A stretch of DNA of 54,192 bases, taken from contig NZ_JAGGOT010000042.1 of assembly GCF_018614195.1 (NCBI RefSeq), positions 88,362-142,553 on the forward strand, given 5' to 3'. The position numbers were made by a program, and so were the translations under genes. This stretch comes from Streptomyces sp. ISL-43 (GTDB lineage Bacteria; Actinomycetota; Actinomycetes; Streptomycetales; Streptomycetaceae). The notes beneath the pieces were generated by a model, which did not search any database, was not told the DNA's origin, and was given only the letters and a program-made list of their open reading frames with translations. This document shows positions 1 through 11,419 of the stretch, piece by piece (the stretch's first letter is position 1; every line of letters begins with the position of its first letter).

Positions 1-75
1 CGGGCTGGGCGTGGGGCTGGGCGTCGGCTTCGGCGTCGGCTTGGGCGTGGGCGTCGGCGTCGGCTTCGGGGCCGT
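1..75. repeat. Short-period repeat encoding a Pro-Thr-Pro-Lys linker
   Basis: Degenerate 6-12 base repeats (variants of GGCGTCGGCTT and GGGCGTGGG) run to the left edge. On the minus strand they encode the Pro/Thr/Lys linker of the lytic transglycosylase. Such tracts often vary in length between strains. Confidence 0.7.
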
Positions 76-990
76 CACCACCGTGCTGCCGTTGCCGCCG
101 CCGTCCGGGACCTCGTGCGTCCCCTTCAGGTAGTACGTGAACCACGACCGCACCGTCCGCAGGTACGCCGAGGACTGGTTGTACGACAGCACCGCCCGGT
201 CCAGGTCCGCGTCCGTCCGCAGGTCCCGCGTGCCGGCGCACAGGTAGCGCCCGGCGGCGAGCGCCGCGTCGTACACGTTGTCGGGGTCGCGCTTGCCGTC
301 GCCGTTGCCGTCCTGGCCCCAGGAGGCCCACGTGGACGGGATGAACTGCATCGGCCCGACCGCCCGGTCGTACCGCGCGTCCCCGTCGTAGGCCCCGGCG
401 TCCGTGTCCGGGATGTTCGCGAAGCCGTTGCCGTCGAGCACGGGTCCCAGGATGGGCCGCAGCGTCGTACCGGCGGCGTCGACCCGGCCCCCGCGCGCCT
501 GTCCGGACTCGACCTTGCCGATCGCCGCGAGGAGCTGCCAGCGCAGGCCGCATCCGGGGTCGCGGCCGCCGACCACCCGTTCCGCGTTCCGGTACGCGGC
601 GAGCACGCTCGCCGGTATCCCCTGCGCGCCCTCCGCCCCGCCCATGGCCACGGGTTCGTTGGACGTCCCGCCCTCCGCGGCGGCCTGCTCCGCGGGCGGC
701 CGCGGCGCCGGTCCGTCCTCGGAGAGGAGCACGGCGGGCGGTTCGGGGCTCACGAGCGGCGGGAGGGCGGTGAAGTAGGAGGTGTCGCCGGCGGATCCGT
801 CGGGGACGGGAACGCGTGCGGCGCCCTCGCCCGCCGCGGCCACCGGCCGGCCGTGGCCGGCCCCCGGCCCCTGCGAGGCGGTCATCGCGGCGGCCACCAG
901 TGCGGAGACCAGTACGGCGGCTCCGCCCTTGCGCGCAACCCGCCCGAACCGGGCCGGTATGCGCGCCGCCATCCGAATCCGAGCCGTCAT
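1..990 (-). CDS. Secreted lytic transglycosylase (MltB/SLT type), 3' end outside window
   Basis: Likely cleaves the glycan strands of peptidoglycan outside the cell. Seen: 330 open codons from an ATG at 990 to the left edge with no stop. Residues about 20-40 form a hydrophobic signal or anchor segment. The transglycosylase region contains GKVESGQ, whose Glu is the expected catalytic acid, then AVGPMQFIPSTW and a calcium-loop-like DGNGDGKRDP, as in the actinobacterial MltB-like family. The C-terminal part in the window is a Pro-Thr-Pro-Lys repeat typical of a wall-spanning linker, so a further domain may lie outside. An alternative ATG lies at 972. The gene is divergent from the DUF4184 gene. 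Confidence 0.85.
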   Translation of the reverse strand, partial: MTARIRMAARIPARFGRVARKGGAAVLVSALVAAAMTASQGPGAGHGRPVAAAGEGAARVPVPDGSAGDTSYFTALPPLVSPEPPAVLLSEDGPAPRPPAEQAAAEGGTSNEPVAMGGAEGAQGIPASVLAAYRNAERVVGGRDPGCGLRWQLLAAIGKVESGQARGGRVDAAGTTLRPILGPVLDGNGFANIPDTDAGAYDGDARYDRAVGPMQFIPSTWASWGQDGNGDGKRDPDNVYDAALAAGRYLCAGTRDLRTDADLDRAVLSYNQSSAYLRTVRSWFTYYLKGTHEVPDGGGNGSTVVTAPKPTPTPTPKPTPKPTPSPTPSP

Positions 991-1145
991 GAGCCGGCCC
1001 CCTCCCCCTCGACGTCCGCGTGACCCTACGTCAACTCTCTGTGCACGACACGAATCCCCCTGGGGATTTCACGGCTTCCCCACGCTTCGAGCAGCTCGCC
1101 CATACTGGACGCACTGATCGAACAGTCCAGTCGAGCCGAGGTCTC

Positions 1146-2009
1146 ATGCCGTTCACCCTCAGCCACGCGGCCGCCGTACTTCCGGGCGTCCGCCGGACCG
1201 GGCGTGCGCGGGGCCCCCTCGTCGCTTCGGCCCTGGTCCTCGGGTCGTTCGCTCCGGACACCTTCTACTTCGCGGACGCGGTCGTCTCCGGCCTCAGGCC
1301 GTACGGCACTTTCACGCACTCCCTGCCCGGCGTCCTGACCGCCGACGCGGTGCTGACCGCCGTCCTCGCGGCGTGCTGGCTGCTGCTGCGCGAGCCGCTG
1401 ATCGCGCTCCTGCCGCGCCGCCGGCAGGGACGGGTGCACACCTTCGTACGGGGCGAGGAGTGGCGCGGGCGCCGACTGCCCGCGCTGGCCCTCTGGTTCT
1501 ACCTCTCGGCGGTCGCCGGCTCGCTCACGCACGTGGTGTGGGACGGCTTCACGCACATCGACCGCTTCGGGACGCGCACGCTGCCGGAGCTGGGCGAGCC
1601 GCTCGCCTTCGGCCTGCCCCTCTACTCGTATCTGCAGTACGGGACTTCGGCGCTCGCGGCCTGCGCGCTGCTCTGGTTCACGGTGACCGCGTTGCGCCGG
1701 CTGCCGCCCTCACCGGCTCCCGCGTCCGTCCCGGCGCTCGGCCGGGCAGAGGTGTGGGGCGCGCTCACGCTGGTCCTGGTGTGCGTGGCGGCCGGGGTCA
1801 CGATGCGGGTGCTGCGCTTCTTCACCTTCTTCGACCGGATCCGCACCCCGCTCGACATCATCCCGACGATCTGCTTCGGCGCGGGCGGCGGCCTCGCCGT
1901 GGCCCTGCTGCTGTACGGGGTCCTCGTGCGCCTGCGCCACCGGCGGGGCCGCATCCGCGCGGACTGCGACTCCGACGAGGAAACGCGAACGCCCGTCCCG
2001 GCCGGGTAG
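1146..2009 (+). CDS. DUF4184 family integral membrane protein
   Basis: Function unknown; 287 residues. Seen: the N-terminus MPFTLSHAAAVLPG and the following GSFAPDTFYF resemble the start of DUF4184 proteins, which have conserved His and Asp residues near the first membrane segment. About five or six hydrophobic segments follow. The ATG at 1146 was chosen because GAGG lies just upstream and the family motif starts there; a start at 1020 would add 42 unlikely residues. The gene converges on polA, with a 9-bp stem (1990-1998 with 2014-2022) spanning its stop codon. Confidence 0.75.
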   Translation: MPFTLSHAAAVLPGVRRTGRARGPLVASALVLGSFAPDTFYFADAVVSGLRPYGTFTHSLPGVLTADAVLTAVLAACWLLLREPLIALLPRRRQGRVHTFVRGEEWRGRRLPALALWFYLSAVAGSLTHVVWDGFTHIDRFGTRTLPELGEPLAFGLPLYSYLQYGTSALAACALLWFTVTALRRLPPSPAPASVPALGRAEVWGALTLVLVCVAAGVTMRVLRFFTFFDRIRTPLDIIPTICFGAGGGLAVALLLYGVLVRLRHRRGRIRADCDSDEETRTPVPAG

Positions 2010-2022
2010 GCGAGGACGGGCG
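1990..2022. terminator. Possible hairpin between DUF4184 gene and polA
   Basis: CGCCCGTCC (1990-1998) is complementary to GGACGGGCG (2014-2022), with a 15-base loop. It spans the stop codon of the plus-strand gene and lies 35 bases beyond the polA stop. There is no T tract, so a terminator role for the two convergent genes is inferred. Confidence 0.4.
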
Positions 2023-2056
2023 CGGCCCGGACCGTACGGCGTGCGGCGTGCGGGGA

Positions 2057-4780
2057 TCAGTGCGCGGCGGACTCCCAGTCGGGGCCGACGCCCACGGACA
2101 CGTCCAGCGGGGCCCTGAGGTCGACGGCGGCGCCCATCTCGCGGCGCACCAGCTCCTCGGCCTTCTCCCGCTCCCCGGGGGCGATCTCCAGCACGATTTC
2201 GTCGTGGACCTGGAGCAGGATCCGCGACTTCAGCCCGGCCTCGGTGATCGCCCTGTCCACGCGCAGCATGGCGACCTTGACGATGTCGGCGGCGGTTCCC
2301 TGGATCGGCGCGTTCAGCGCCATCCGCTCGGCGGCCTCGCGGCGCTGGCGGTTGTCGCTGTTGAGGTCGGGGAGGTAGCGGCGGCGGCCGAAGACCGTCG
2401 CCGTGTACCCGGTGGCGCGGGCCTCCTCGACCACGCGGCCCAGGTAGTCCCGGACCCCGCCGAACCGCTCGAAGAACGTCTCCATCAGGCCCCGCGCCTC
2501 ACCGGGCTCGATGCCCAGCTGCTGGGCGAGGCCGAAGGCGGAGAGCCCGTACGCCAGGCCGTAGGACATGGCCTTGATCTTGCGCCGCATCTCGGCGTCG
2601 ACCTGGGACCGCTCGACGCCGAACACCTGGGAGGCGACGGTGGTGTGCAGGTCCTCGCCCGACAGGAACGCCTCGATGAGGCCCTCGTCCTCGGAGAGGT
2701 GGGCCATGACGCGCAGCTCGATCTGGCTGTAGTCGGCGGTCATGAGGGACTCGAACCCCTCGCCGACGACGAAGCCGCGGCGGATGGCCCGGCCCTCGTC
2801 GGTGCGCACCGGCACGTTCTGCAGGTTGGGGTCGGTGGAGGACAGGCGTCCGGTGGCGGCGACGGTCTGGCTGAAGCTGGTGTGCACCCGGCCGTCGGCG
2901 GCGAGCGTCTTGACCAGGCCCTCTACGGTCACGCGCAGCTTGGCCTGCTCCCGGTGGCGGAGCATGATCACCGGCAGCTCGTGGTCGGTCTGCGCGGCCA
3001 GCCAGGCCAGCGCGTCCGCGTCCGTGGTGTAGCCGGTCTTGGTCTTCTTCGTCTTCGGCAGGTCCAGCTCGCCGAAGAACACCTCCTGGAGCTGCTTGGG
3101 CGAGCCGAGGTTGAACTCGTGCCCGACCGCCGCGTGCGCCTCCTTCACCGCCTGCTGCACCGCCGCGGCGAACTGCTGCTCCATCGCCTCGAGGTGGCTC
3201 CGGTCGGCGGCGATGCCCGCCCGCTCCATCCGGGCCAGCAGCTCGGAGGTGGGCAGCTCCATGTCGTGCAGCAGCTCGGCGGCGCCCACCTCGGTCAGCT
3301 TGACCGTGAAGGCGTCCCCGAGGTCCAGGACGGCGCGGGCCTGCGCCATCAGGGCCTCCGCCTCGGCGGTGTCGTCGGCCCCGAAGGCGAGCTGCCCGTC
3401 GGCGGCGGCGGGCGCCAGCTCCCGGTGCAGGTACTCCATGGACAGCACGTCCAGCGCGAAGGAGCGCCGGCCGGGCTTGACCAGGTAGGCGGCGAGCGCG
3501 GTGTCCATGGCGACCCCGGCCAGGGTCCAGCCGTGCTCGGGGAAGACCCGCATCAGGCCCTTGGCGTTGTGCACGACCTTGGGCTTGGCGGCGTCGGCGG
3601 CCCAGGCGGCGAAGGCCCGCTCGTCGGCCTCGTCCAGCTCGGACGGGTCGAACCAGGCGGCCGCGCCGCCGGCCGAGGCCAGCGCGATCTCGGAGACGTT
3701 GCCGGTGCCGAGCGCCCAGCTGTCGACGGTGGAGATGCCGAGCGGGGCGCCCGCGTGGCTCTCGAGCCACGGCGCGAGCTCGCCGGCGCCCAGCACGGAG
3801 GCGTCCAGCTCTACGGCGGCCGCCGCCGGGGCCGGGGCCGCTTCCTCGGCCGCGCCCGGGTCGACGGCGAGCAGCCGCTCGCGCAGCGAGGGGTTGCGGA
3901 TCTCCAGTACGTCCAGGACGCCGGTGACGGCGGTCCGGTCGTAGGGGGCGCGGGCCAGGTCGGCGGGGGTCTTGGGGAGGGCGACGTCCTTGACCATCTC
4001 GGTCAGGACACGGTTGAGCTTCACGGACTCCAGGTGGTCCCGGAAGTTCTGCCCGGCCTTGCCCTTGACCTCTTCGGCGCGCTCGACGAGCTCCTTGAAC
4101 GACCCGAACTGGGTGATCCACTTGGCGGCGGTCTTCTCGCCGACGCCCGGGATGCCGGGGAGGTTGTCGGACGGGTCGCCGCGCAGCGCCGCGAAGTCCG
4201 GGTACTGCTGGGGCGTGAGCCCGTACTTCTCCTCGACCTTCTCGGGGGTGAAGCGGGTGAGCTCGGAGACGCCCTTGGTGGGGTAGAGCACGGTGGTGTG
4301 CTCGGAGACCAGCTGGAAGGAGTCCCGGTCACCGGTGACGATCAGCACGTCGAAGCCGAGGGCCTCGGCCTGCGTGGCCAGCGTCGCGATCACGTCGTCG
4401 GCCTCGAAGCCGTCGACCGCGAAGCGCGGCACGCTCATCGCGTCGAGGAGCTCGCCGATCAGCTCGACCTGCCCCTTGAACTCGTCGGGGGTCTTGGAGC
4501 GGTTCGCCTTGTACTCCGGGAACTCCGCCGAGCGCCACGTCTTGCGGGACACGTCGAACGCCACGGCGAAGTGCGTGGGCGCCTCGTCGCGCAGCGTGTT
4601 CGCCAGCATCGAGGCGAACCCGTAGATGGCGTTGGTCGGCTGCCCCGTCGCGGTCGTGAAATTCTCCGCGGGCAGCGCGAAGAACGCCCGGTACGCCAGG
4701 GAGTGCCCGTCCATGAGCATCAGGCGGGGGCGGTCCGCTGCGGTCGGCTGGTCGGTCTTCTTCGATGCTGAATCTGCCAC
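2057..4780 (-). CDS. polA: DNA polymerase I
   Basis: Repair and Okazaki-fragment polymerase, 907 residues, the usual actinobacterial length. Residues about 15-310 form the 5'-3' exonuclease (MLMDGHSLAYRAFFALP; VTGDRDSFQLV; GVGEKTAAKW). The C-terminal polymerase has motif A DYSQIELRV near residue 681, motif B RRKIKAMSYGLAYG near 730 and motif C QVHDEIVLE near 855. The middle 3'-5' exonuclease domain is degenerate: the position of the E. coli DTETD motif reads GISTVDSWALG, so proofreading is probably absent, as in other actinobacterial Pol I. The start is a GTG at 4780 (MADSASKK); the frame stays open further upstream but that part is low-complexity and overlaps the region upstream of the divergent oxidoreductase gene. 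Confidence 0.97.
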   Translation of the reverse strand: MADSASKKTDQPTAADRPRLMLMDGHSLAYRAFFALPAENFTTATGQPTNAIYGFASMLANTLRDEAPTHFAVAFDVSRKTWRSAEFPEYKANRSKTPDEFKGQVELIGELLDAMSVPRFAVDGFEADDVIATLATQAEALGFDVLIVTGDRDSFQLVSEHTTVLYPTKGVSELTRFTPEKVEEKYGLTPQQYPDFAALRGDPSDNLPGIPGVGEKTAAKWITQFGSFKELVERAEEVKGKAGQNFRDHLESVKLNRVLTEMVKDVALPKTPADLARAPYDRTAVTGVLDVLEIRNPSLRERLLAVDPGAAEEAAPAPAAAAVELDASVLGAGELAPWLESHAGAPLGISTVDSWALGTGNVSEIALASAGGAAAWFDPSELDEADERAFAAWAADAAKPKVVHNAKGLMRVFPEHGWTLAGVAMDTALAAYLVKPGRRSFALDVLSMEYLHRELAPAAADGQLAFGADDTAEAEALMAQARAVLDLGDAFTVKLTEVGAAELLHDMELPTSELLARMERAGIAADRSHLEAMEQQFAAAVQQAVKEAHAAVGHEFNLGSPKQLQEVFFGELDLPKTKKTKTGYTTDADALAWLAAQTDHELPVIMLRHREQAKLRVTVEGLVKTLAADGRVHTSFSQTVAATGRLSSTDPNLQNVPVRTDEGRAIRRGFVVGEGFESLMTADYSQIELRVMAHLSEDEGLIEAFLSGEDLHTTVASQVFGVERSQVDAEMRRKIKAMSYGLAYGLSAFGLAQQLGIEPGEARGLMETFFERFGGVRDYLGRVVEEARATGYTATVFGRRRYLPDLNSDNRQRREAAERMALNAPIQGTAADIVKVAMLRVDRAITEAGLKSRILLQVHDEIVLEIAPGEREKAEELVRREMGAAVDLRAPLDVSVGVGPDWESAAH

Positions 4781-4920
4781 GCCCCCGATCCTAGGCCGCC
4801 GCACTGACAATTCCGGCGTCGGCGATGTCGGCGGTCCGTGACAGGATCGGGGTGTATCCGGTTTTCGCGCAGCACCGCCGCTGCCACGCAGGACCGCACG
4901 ACTGCTCGAAGGGGAGCGAC

Positions 4921-7191
<2,271 letters not shown>

Positions 7192-7245
7192 TAGAACGAC
7201 CTGAGGACAAGATGGTTAACGAACGTTGACGAACGGAGTCGGCCC

Positions 7246-7722
7246 ATGGGCGAGCAGCACGCGGTGAAGTTCCCGCAAGAGGTCCTCGACGAGTACACGG
7301 CCCTGGGCGTCGACCTGCCCTCGCTGTTCTCGGCGGGCGACCTCGGCAGGCGGATGGACATCCAGATCCTCGAAGCGTCCGCCGATCGCGTCGTCGCCAC
7401 CATGCCGGTCGAGGGCAACACCCAGCCCTACGGGCTGCTGCACGGCGGGGCCTCCGCCGTCCTCGCCGAGACCATCGGCTCGGTCGGCGCGATGATGCAC
7501 GGCGGCATCACCAAGATCGCCGTCGGCGTCGACCTGAACTGCACGCACCACCGCGGTGCGCGTTCCGGCCTGGTCACCGGGGTCGCCACCCCCGTGCACC
7601 AGGGCCGCAGCACCGCCACCTACGAGGTCGTCATCACCGACGAGCAGGACCGCCGGGTCTGCACCGCCCGCCTCACCTGCCTGCTGCGCGACGTGAACCC
7701 GCAACAGGACGGCAACAACTAG
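7246..7722 (+). CDS. PaaI-family hotdog thioesterase
   Basis: Probably hydrolyses an aromatic or acyl-CoA thioester in the cytoplasm. It has 158 residues, a normal single hotdog domain. Seen: QPYGLLHGGASAVLAETIGS with the conserved HGG at about residue 66 and the catalytic-type Glu in the following helix, then a strand region GVDLNCTHHRGARSG. The ATG at 7246 follows a weak GGAG. Translation starts 54 bases after the oxidoreductase stop, so the two may be cotranscribed. Substrate cannot be inferred from sequence. Confidence 0.9.
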   Translation: MGEQHAVKFPQEVLDEYTALGVDLPSLFSAGDLGRRMDIQILEASADRVVATMPVEGNTQPYGLLHGGASAVLAETIGSVGAMMHGGITKIAVGVDLNCTHHRGARSGLVTGVATPVHQGRSTATYEVVITDEQDRRVCTARLTCLLRDVNPQQDGNN

Positions 7723-7760
7723 CCGTTGCCCTTGCAGCGGCGTCGGTCTAGCGTTCCCGC

Positions 7761-8177
7761 ATGGGATCCGGACCGGCGCCGCGGCGCGCCTTGGCCGCGG
7801 CGGCGACGGTGGCGCTGCTGGCCGCCGCACCGCTCGGCTGCGCCGGCGCCGCCCCCTCGGCCGGGGCCACGCGGTCCGGGCCCGCCCCGACCCCGGAACC
7901 CACCCCGCCCCAGCGGCTGTGCACCGACCTGATCACCCACTGGGCCGGCGTGATCCTCGACGCCGGCGAGGGCCGCGACGCCGTCCACCTCGACTACCAG
8001 GCCATGGGCCTGTCCGGCGGCCAGAACGAGATCCTGCTCGCCGTCCTCGCCGACGCCCGCGCCGAGCAGCGCGCCAAGGGCCCTGCCGCCGCCCGCGCGC
8101 TCACCGCCCGGGAGGCGGAGCGCCGCTGCGCCGAGCGCTACCGCTCGGGCGTCCCGACCGGCGGTCCCTGGCAGTGA
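7761..8177 (+). CDS. Small lipoprotein, function unknown
   Basis: A 138-residue exported protein. Seen: MGSGPAPRRALAAAATVALL followed by the lipobox-like LGC at about residue 27, then a Pro/Thr/Gly-rich tether and a helical domain with QRLCTDLITHWAGVILDAG and two further Cys residues that could pair (one in RLCTDL, one in ERRCAERY). The stop codon overlaps the GTG of the next gene (GTGA), so the pair is translationally coupled. Similar small lipoprotein plus membrane-protein pairs occur in Streptomyces, but no function is recognised. Confidence 0.8.
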   Translation: MGSGPAPRRALAAAATVALLAAAPLGCAGAAPSAGATRSGPAPTPEPTPPQRLCTDLITHWAGVILDAGEGRDAVHLDYQAMGLSGGQNEILLAVLADARAEQRAKGPAAARALTAREAERRCAERYRSGVPTGGPWQ

Positions 8178-8809
8178 GCGGGGGCATCGGCCCGGTCGAG
8201 CCCGGAGAGGGCACCGAGGGCCACGAGAGCCCGCGCCCGGGTCCCCGTACGCCCCCGGGCTCCCGGTGGGCCCGCGAGCTCTACGCGGGCCACCGGCGGG
8301 CCGTCCTGGCCATCGGGGCCCTGACCTGCGTGTCGGCCCTGGTCGCCGGCGGCGCCGCGCTCTACGCCGCCCGGCCGCGGCCCGTCCCGTACACGCCGCC
8401 CGCGCCGTCGCAGGTCTTCTCCCTCGCCTACGTCGCACCGGTCGAGCCGACCCCCGACGGCAGCGCCTTCGTGTTCACCGTGCGTGTGCGCGCCGCGTCC
8501 GGGCCGGCCATCACGCTGGAGCGGCTGTCGCAGCCTTCGAGGGCGCTGACCGTCGAGATCGAGCCATTGCTTCCGGCCAGGGTCTCGGCGGGCGAGGCGC
8601 GCGACCTCGTCGTACGGATACGGGTGGCCGACTGCATGCATGTAGCACGGAATTCCGGACTCCCCTTCCTGGAAGTAACCCTGAGTAATAAATTCCAGAA
8701 AGAAGAGCACAGCTACATCCCCGGTGACCGTTATGCCAGGGATCTTTCCACCGCTCTGACCAGGGCCTGTCCCGCAACGCGAGACGCGGACACCCCGGCG
8801 CCGTCATGA
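8174..8809 (+). CDS. Single-span membrane protein, function unknown
   Basis: A 211-residue protein coupled to the preceding lipoprotein by a GTGA overlap, which fixes the GTG start at 8174. A disordered Pro/Gly/Glu N-terminus is followed by one hydrophobic span (AVLAIGALTCVSALVAGGAALYA) and an extracellular beta-rich domain containing two cysteines. The last third drops clearly in GC and uses codons such as AAT, AAA and GAA that are rare around it (SNKFQKEEHSY), continuing into an AT-richer intergenic region. This suggests a recombined or less constrained 3' end. No family recognised. Confidence 0.75.
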   Translation: MSGGIGPVEPGEGTEGHESPRPGPRTPPGSRWARELYAGHRRAVLAIGALTCVSALVAGGAALYAARPRPVPYTPPAPSQVFSLAYVAPVEPTPDGSAFVFTVRVRAASGPAITLERLSQPSRALTVEIEPLLPARVSAGEARDLVVRIRVADCMHVARNSGLPFLEVTLSNKFQKEEHSYIPGDRYARDLSTALTRACPATRDADTPAPS

Positions 8810-9110
8810 CCAAAAGGGCCCAGAGTCCTGGCGGGACAGTACTCAAACCCACTGACGGTCCTCACGCGTCTCACCATACGGACAAGACGAAACGGCCGGA
8901 ATTCCCCCGTTCCACCCCCAGAGATCCGCTATGCATTACGCCGTGGCATAACAAGAGAGTCACATCATTGGCCTCAGCCCTCCATAACGTCCTAAGACCC
9001 GCCTAGAGTCACGGCCAGTCACCGCGACCAGCCGGATTCCTTTCAGTTCGGTTCCCCGCGTTCGACACGGTGCGTCCCACGGGGGACGCAGTGCCAGGAA
9101 AGGACTGATC
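8810..9110. other. 301-bp leader region of the liv operon
   Basis: No coding region seen. Base composition is lower in GC than its surroundings up to about 8970. The promoter of livK must lie here, but I could not pick a convincing -10/-35 pair. An AAAGGA ribosome site sits just before the livK start. Confidence 0.5.
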
Positions 9111-10343
9111 GTGCGTCAGCGTTCTCTCATTGCCGTGACCGCCGCGCTCGCCGCGGGCGCCCTCACTCTCACCGCCTGTGGCTCGCGTGACGACAAGGCC
9201 GGCGGCACCGGCGACGGTGGCGACACCACGGTCGTCATCGGCGTAGACGCCCCCCTGACCGGCGACCTCTCGGCCCTCGGCCTCGGTATCAAGAACTCTG
9301 CCGACCTCGCCGCCAAGCAGGCCAACGAGAAGAAGTACGTCAAGGGCGTCACCTTCAAGATCCAGGCCCTCGACGACCAGGCCCAGGCTTCCTCCGGCCA
9401 GCAGAACGCCACCAAGCTCGTCGCCGACAAGGACGTCCTCGGTGTCGTCGGCCCGCTGAACTCCTCCGTCTCGGAGTCCATGCAGAAGGTCTTCGACGAC
9501 GCCAAGCTCGCCCAGATCTCGCCCGCCAACACCAGCCCCTCCCTCACCCAGGGGCCGAAGTGGGCGGCCGGCGAGAAGGTCCGCACCTACAAGAGCTACT
9601 TCCGCACCGCCACCACGGACGCCGTCCAGGGCCCGTTCGCGGCTCAGTACCTCTTCAACAAGGCGGCCAAGAAGAAGGTCTTCATCATTGATGACAAGAA
9701 GACCTACGGCGCCGGCCTCGCCGGAACCTTCAAGGGCGAGTTCACCAAGCTCGGCGGCCAGGTCGTCGGCGAAGGCCACATCGACCCGGAGAGCAAGGAC
9801 TTCTCCGCGATCGTGACCGAGGTCAGGAGCTCCGGCGCCGACGCCGTCTACTACGGCGGCGAGTACCCCGCGGCCGGCCCGCTCAGCAAGCAGATCAAGG
9901 CCTCCGGCACCAACATCCCGCTCATCGGCGGCGACGGCATCTACGACAAGAAGTACGTCGAGCTCGCCAGCGCCGGCTCCGCGGGCGACCTCGCCACCTC
10001 GGTCGGTGCCCCGGTCGAGAGCCTGCCGTCCGCCAAGGACTTCGTCGCCAACTACACCAAGGCCGGCTACAAGGAGCCCTTCGCCGCCTACGGCGGTTAC
10101 TCCTACGACTCCGCCTGGGCGATCATCGAGGCCGTCAAGGCCGCGGTCGACGGCAACAACGGCAAGCTCCCCGCCGACGCCCGCGCCAAGGTCCTCGCAG
10201 CCGTCCAGGGCGTGTCCTTCGACGGTGTGACCGGCAAGGTCTCCTTCGACGAGTTCGGTGACGCCACCAACAAGCAGCTCACCGTCTACAAGGTCGAGGG
10301 CAACGACTGGAAGTCCGTCGAGTCCGGCACCCTCGGCGGCTGA
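9111..10343 (+). CDS. livK: Branched-chain amino-acid ABC transporter substrate-binding lipoprotein
   Basis: Extracellular binding protein for leucine, isoleucine, valine or related ligands, 410 residues. Seen: signal peptide with lipobox LTAC at about residues 20-23; then GVDAPLTGDLSALGLGIKNSADLA and the periplasmic-binding-protein type I fold with KVFIIDDKKTYGAGLA and GGYSYDSAWAI. The GTG at 9111 has AAAGGA upstream. Codon use is more biased than its neighbours, fitting high expression. It heads the five-gene livKHMGF operon and is separated from livH by 141 bases carrying a strong hairpin. Confidence 0.95.
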   Translation: MRQRSLIAVTAALAAGALTLTACGSRDDKAGGTGDGGDTTVVIGVDAPLTGDLSALGLGIKNSADLAAKQANEKKYVKGVTFKIQALDDQAQASSGQQNATKLVADKDVLGVVGPLNSSVSESMQKVFDDAKLAQISPANTSPSLTQGPKWAAGEKVRTYKSYFRTATTDAVQGPFAAQYLFNKAAKKKVFIIDDKKTYGAGLAGTFKGEFTKLGGQVVGEGHIDPESKDFSAIVTEVRSSGADAVYYGGEYPAAGPLSKQIKASGTNIPLIGGDGIYDKKYVELASAGSAGDLATSVGAPVESLPSAKDFVANYTKAGYKEPFAAYGGYSYDSAWAIIEAVKAAVDGNNGKLPADARAKVLAAVQGVSFDGVTGKVSFDEFGDATNKQLTVYKVEGNDWKSVESGTLGG

Positions 10344-10415
10344 CCTCCACCCGTCACCATCCGGTAGCCGGTAGTACCGCTCGAACGGCCGGCCACCGGA
10401 GCACCACCACACCTG

Positions 10416-10450
10416 CCGCGCGGGGCGCGCACAAAAAGCGCCCCGCGCGG
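10416..10450 (+). promoter_or_regulatory. Intercistronic stem-loop between livK and livH
   Basis: A perfect 13-bp stem, CCGCGCGGGGCGC (10416-10428) with its complement at 10438-10450, and a 9-base A-rich loop. No T tract follows and the downstream genes are clearly part of the same system, so it probably stabilises livK mRNA or terminates partially, raising binding protein over membrane components. That role is inferred. Confidence 0.65.
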
Positions 10451-10484
10451 TGTCACATCCGTCGAAAGACTCGGAGGACCTGCG

Positions 10485-11414
10485 GTGCACGAACTGCCGC
10501 AACAGCTGGTCAACGGCCTGCTACTGGGATCCATGTACGGGCTCGTCGCCATTGGCTACACGATGGTCTACGGCATCGTCCAGCTCATCAACTTCGCGCA
10601 TGGCGAAATCTTCATGACCGGCGGATTCGGGGCCCTCACCGTCTGGCTGATGCTCCCCGGGGGCACCACCATGTGGATCGCCCTCCCGCTCATGATCATT
10701 GGCGCGGTCATCGTCGCCACCCTGATCGCCGTAGGCGCCGAACGCTTCGCCTACCGACCCCTGCGCAGCGCCCCCCGGCTCGCCCCGCTCATCACCGCCA
10801 TCGGGCTCTCCATCGCCCTCCAGCAGGCGGTATGGGCCTGGTACCCGGGAGCGGAATCCTCCCTGATCTTCCCCGAGATCCCCGGCGGACCCTTCCACCT
10901 CGGCAGCGTCACCATCCAGACCGGTGACGTCTTCCTCCTGATCGCCGCCCCCATCTCCATGGCCTTCCTCGGCTTCTTCGTCAAGAAGACCCGCACCGGC
11001 CGCGGCATGCAGGCGACCGCCCAGGACCCCGACACCGCGAAGCTCATGGGCATCAACACCGACCGCATCATCACCACCGCGTTCGCGCTCGGAGCCGTCT
11101 TCGCCGCCATCGGAGCCGTCGCATACGGCCTCAAGTACGGCGAAGTCCAGTTCAAGATGGGCTTCCTGCTCGGCCTCAAGGCCTTCACCGCCGCCGTCCT
11201 CGGTGGCATCGGCAACATCTACGGCGCCATGGTCGGCGGCCTCGTCCTCGGCCTCGCCGAAACCCTGACCACCGTCTACGTCGCCGACATCCCCGGCTTC
11301 GAACAGCTCGGCGGCCAGTCCTGGGGTAACACCTGGGCGTTCGTACTTCTCATCCTCGTGCTCCTCTTCCGGCCTCAAGGCCTGCTGGGCCAGCGCGTGG
11401 CGGACAGGGTGTGA
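10485..11414 (+). CDS. livH: Branched-chain amino-acid ABC transporter permease LivH
   Basis: Inner membrane channel subunit, 309 residues with about eight hydrophobic spans. Seen: the family start LPQQLVNGLLLGSMYGLVAIG, INFAHGEIFMTG near residue 35, and the cytoplasmic loop GRGMQATAQDPDTAKLMGIN that contacts the ATPase. The GTG at 10485 has GGAGG upstream. Its stop codon lies nine bases or fewer from the livM start. Confidence 0.95.
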   Translation: MHELPQQLVNGLLLGSMYGLVAIGYTMVYGIVQLINFAHGEIFMTGGFGALTVWLMLPGGTTMWIALPLMIIGAVIVATLIAVGAERFAYRPLRSAPRLAPLITAIGLSIALQQAVWAWYPGAESSLIFPEIPGGPFHLGSVTIQTGDVFLLIAAPISMAFLGFFVKKTRTGRGMQATAQDPDTAKLMGINTDRIITTAFALGAVFAAIGAVAYGLKYGEVQFKMGFLLGLKAFTAAVLGGIGNIYGAMVGGLVLGLAETLTTVYVADIPGFEQLGGQSWGNTWAFVLLILVLLFRPQGLLGQRVADRV

Positions 11415-11419
11415 CATCC

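Noticed and set aside
1373..4771. Very long plus-strand open frame opposite polA
   Set aside because: It is antisense to polA, has a Gly/Val/Leu/Arg-rich product without domains, and is the usual high-GC shadow frame.
10404..10552. Minus-strand frames opposite the liv genes
   Set aside because: All are shadows of well-supported plus-strand transporter genes.
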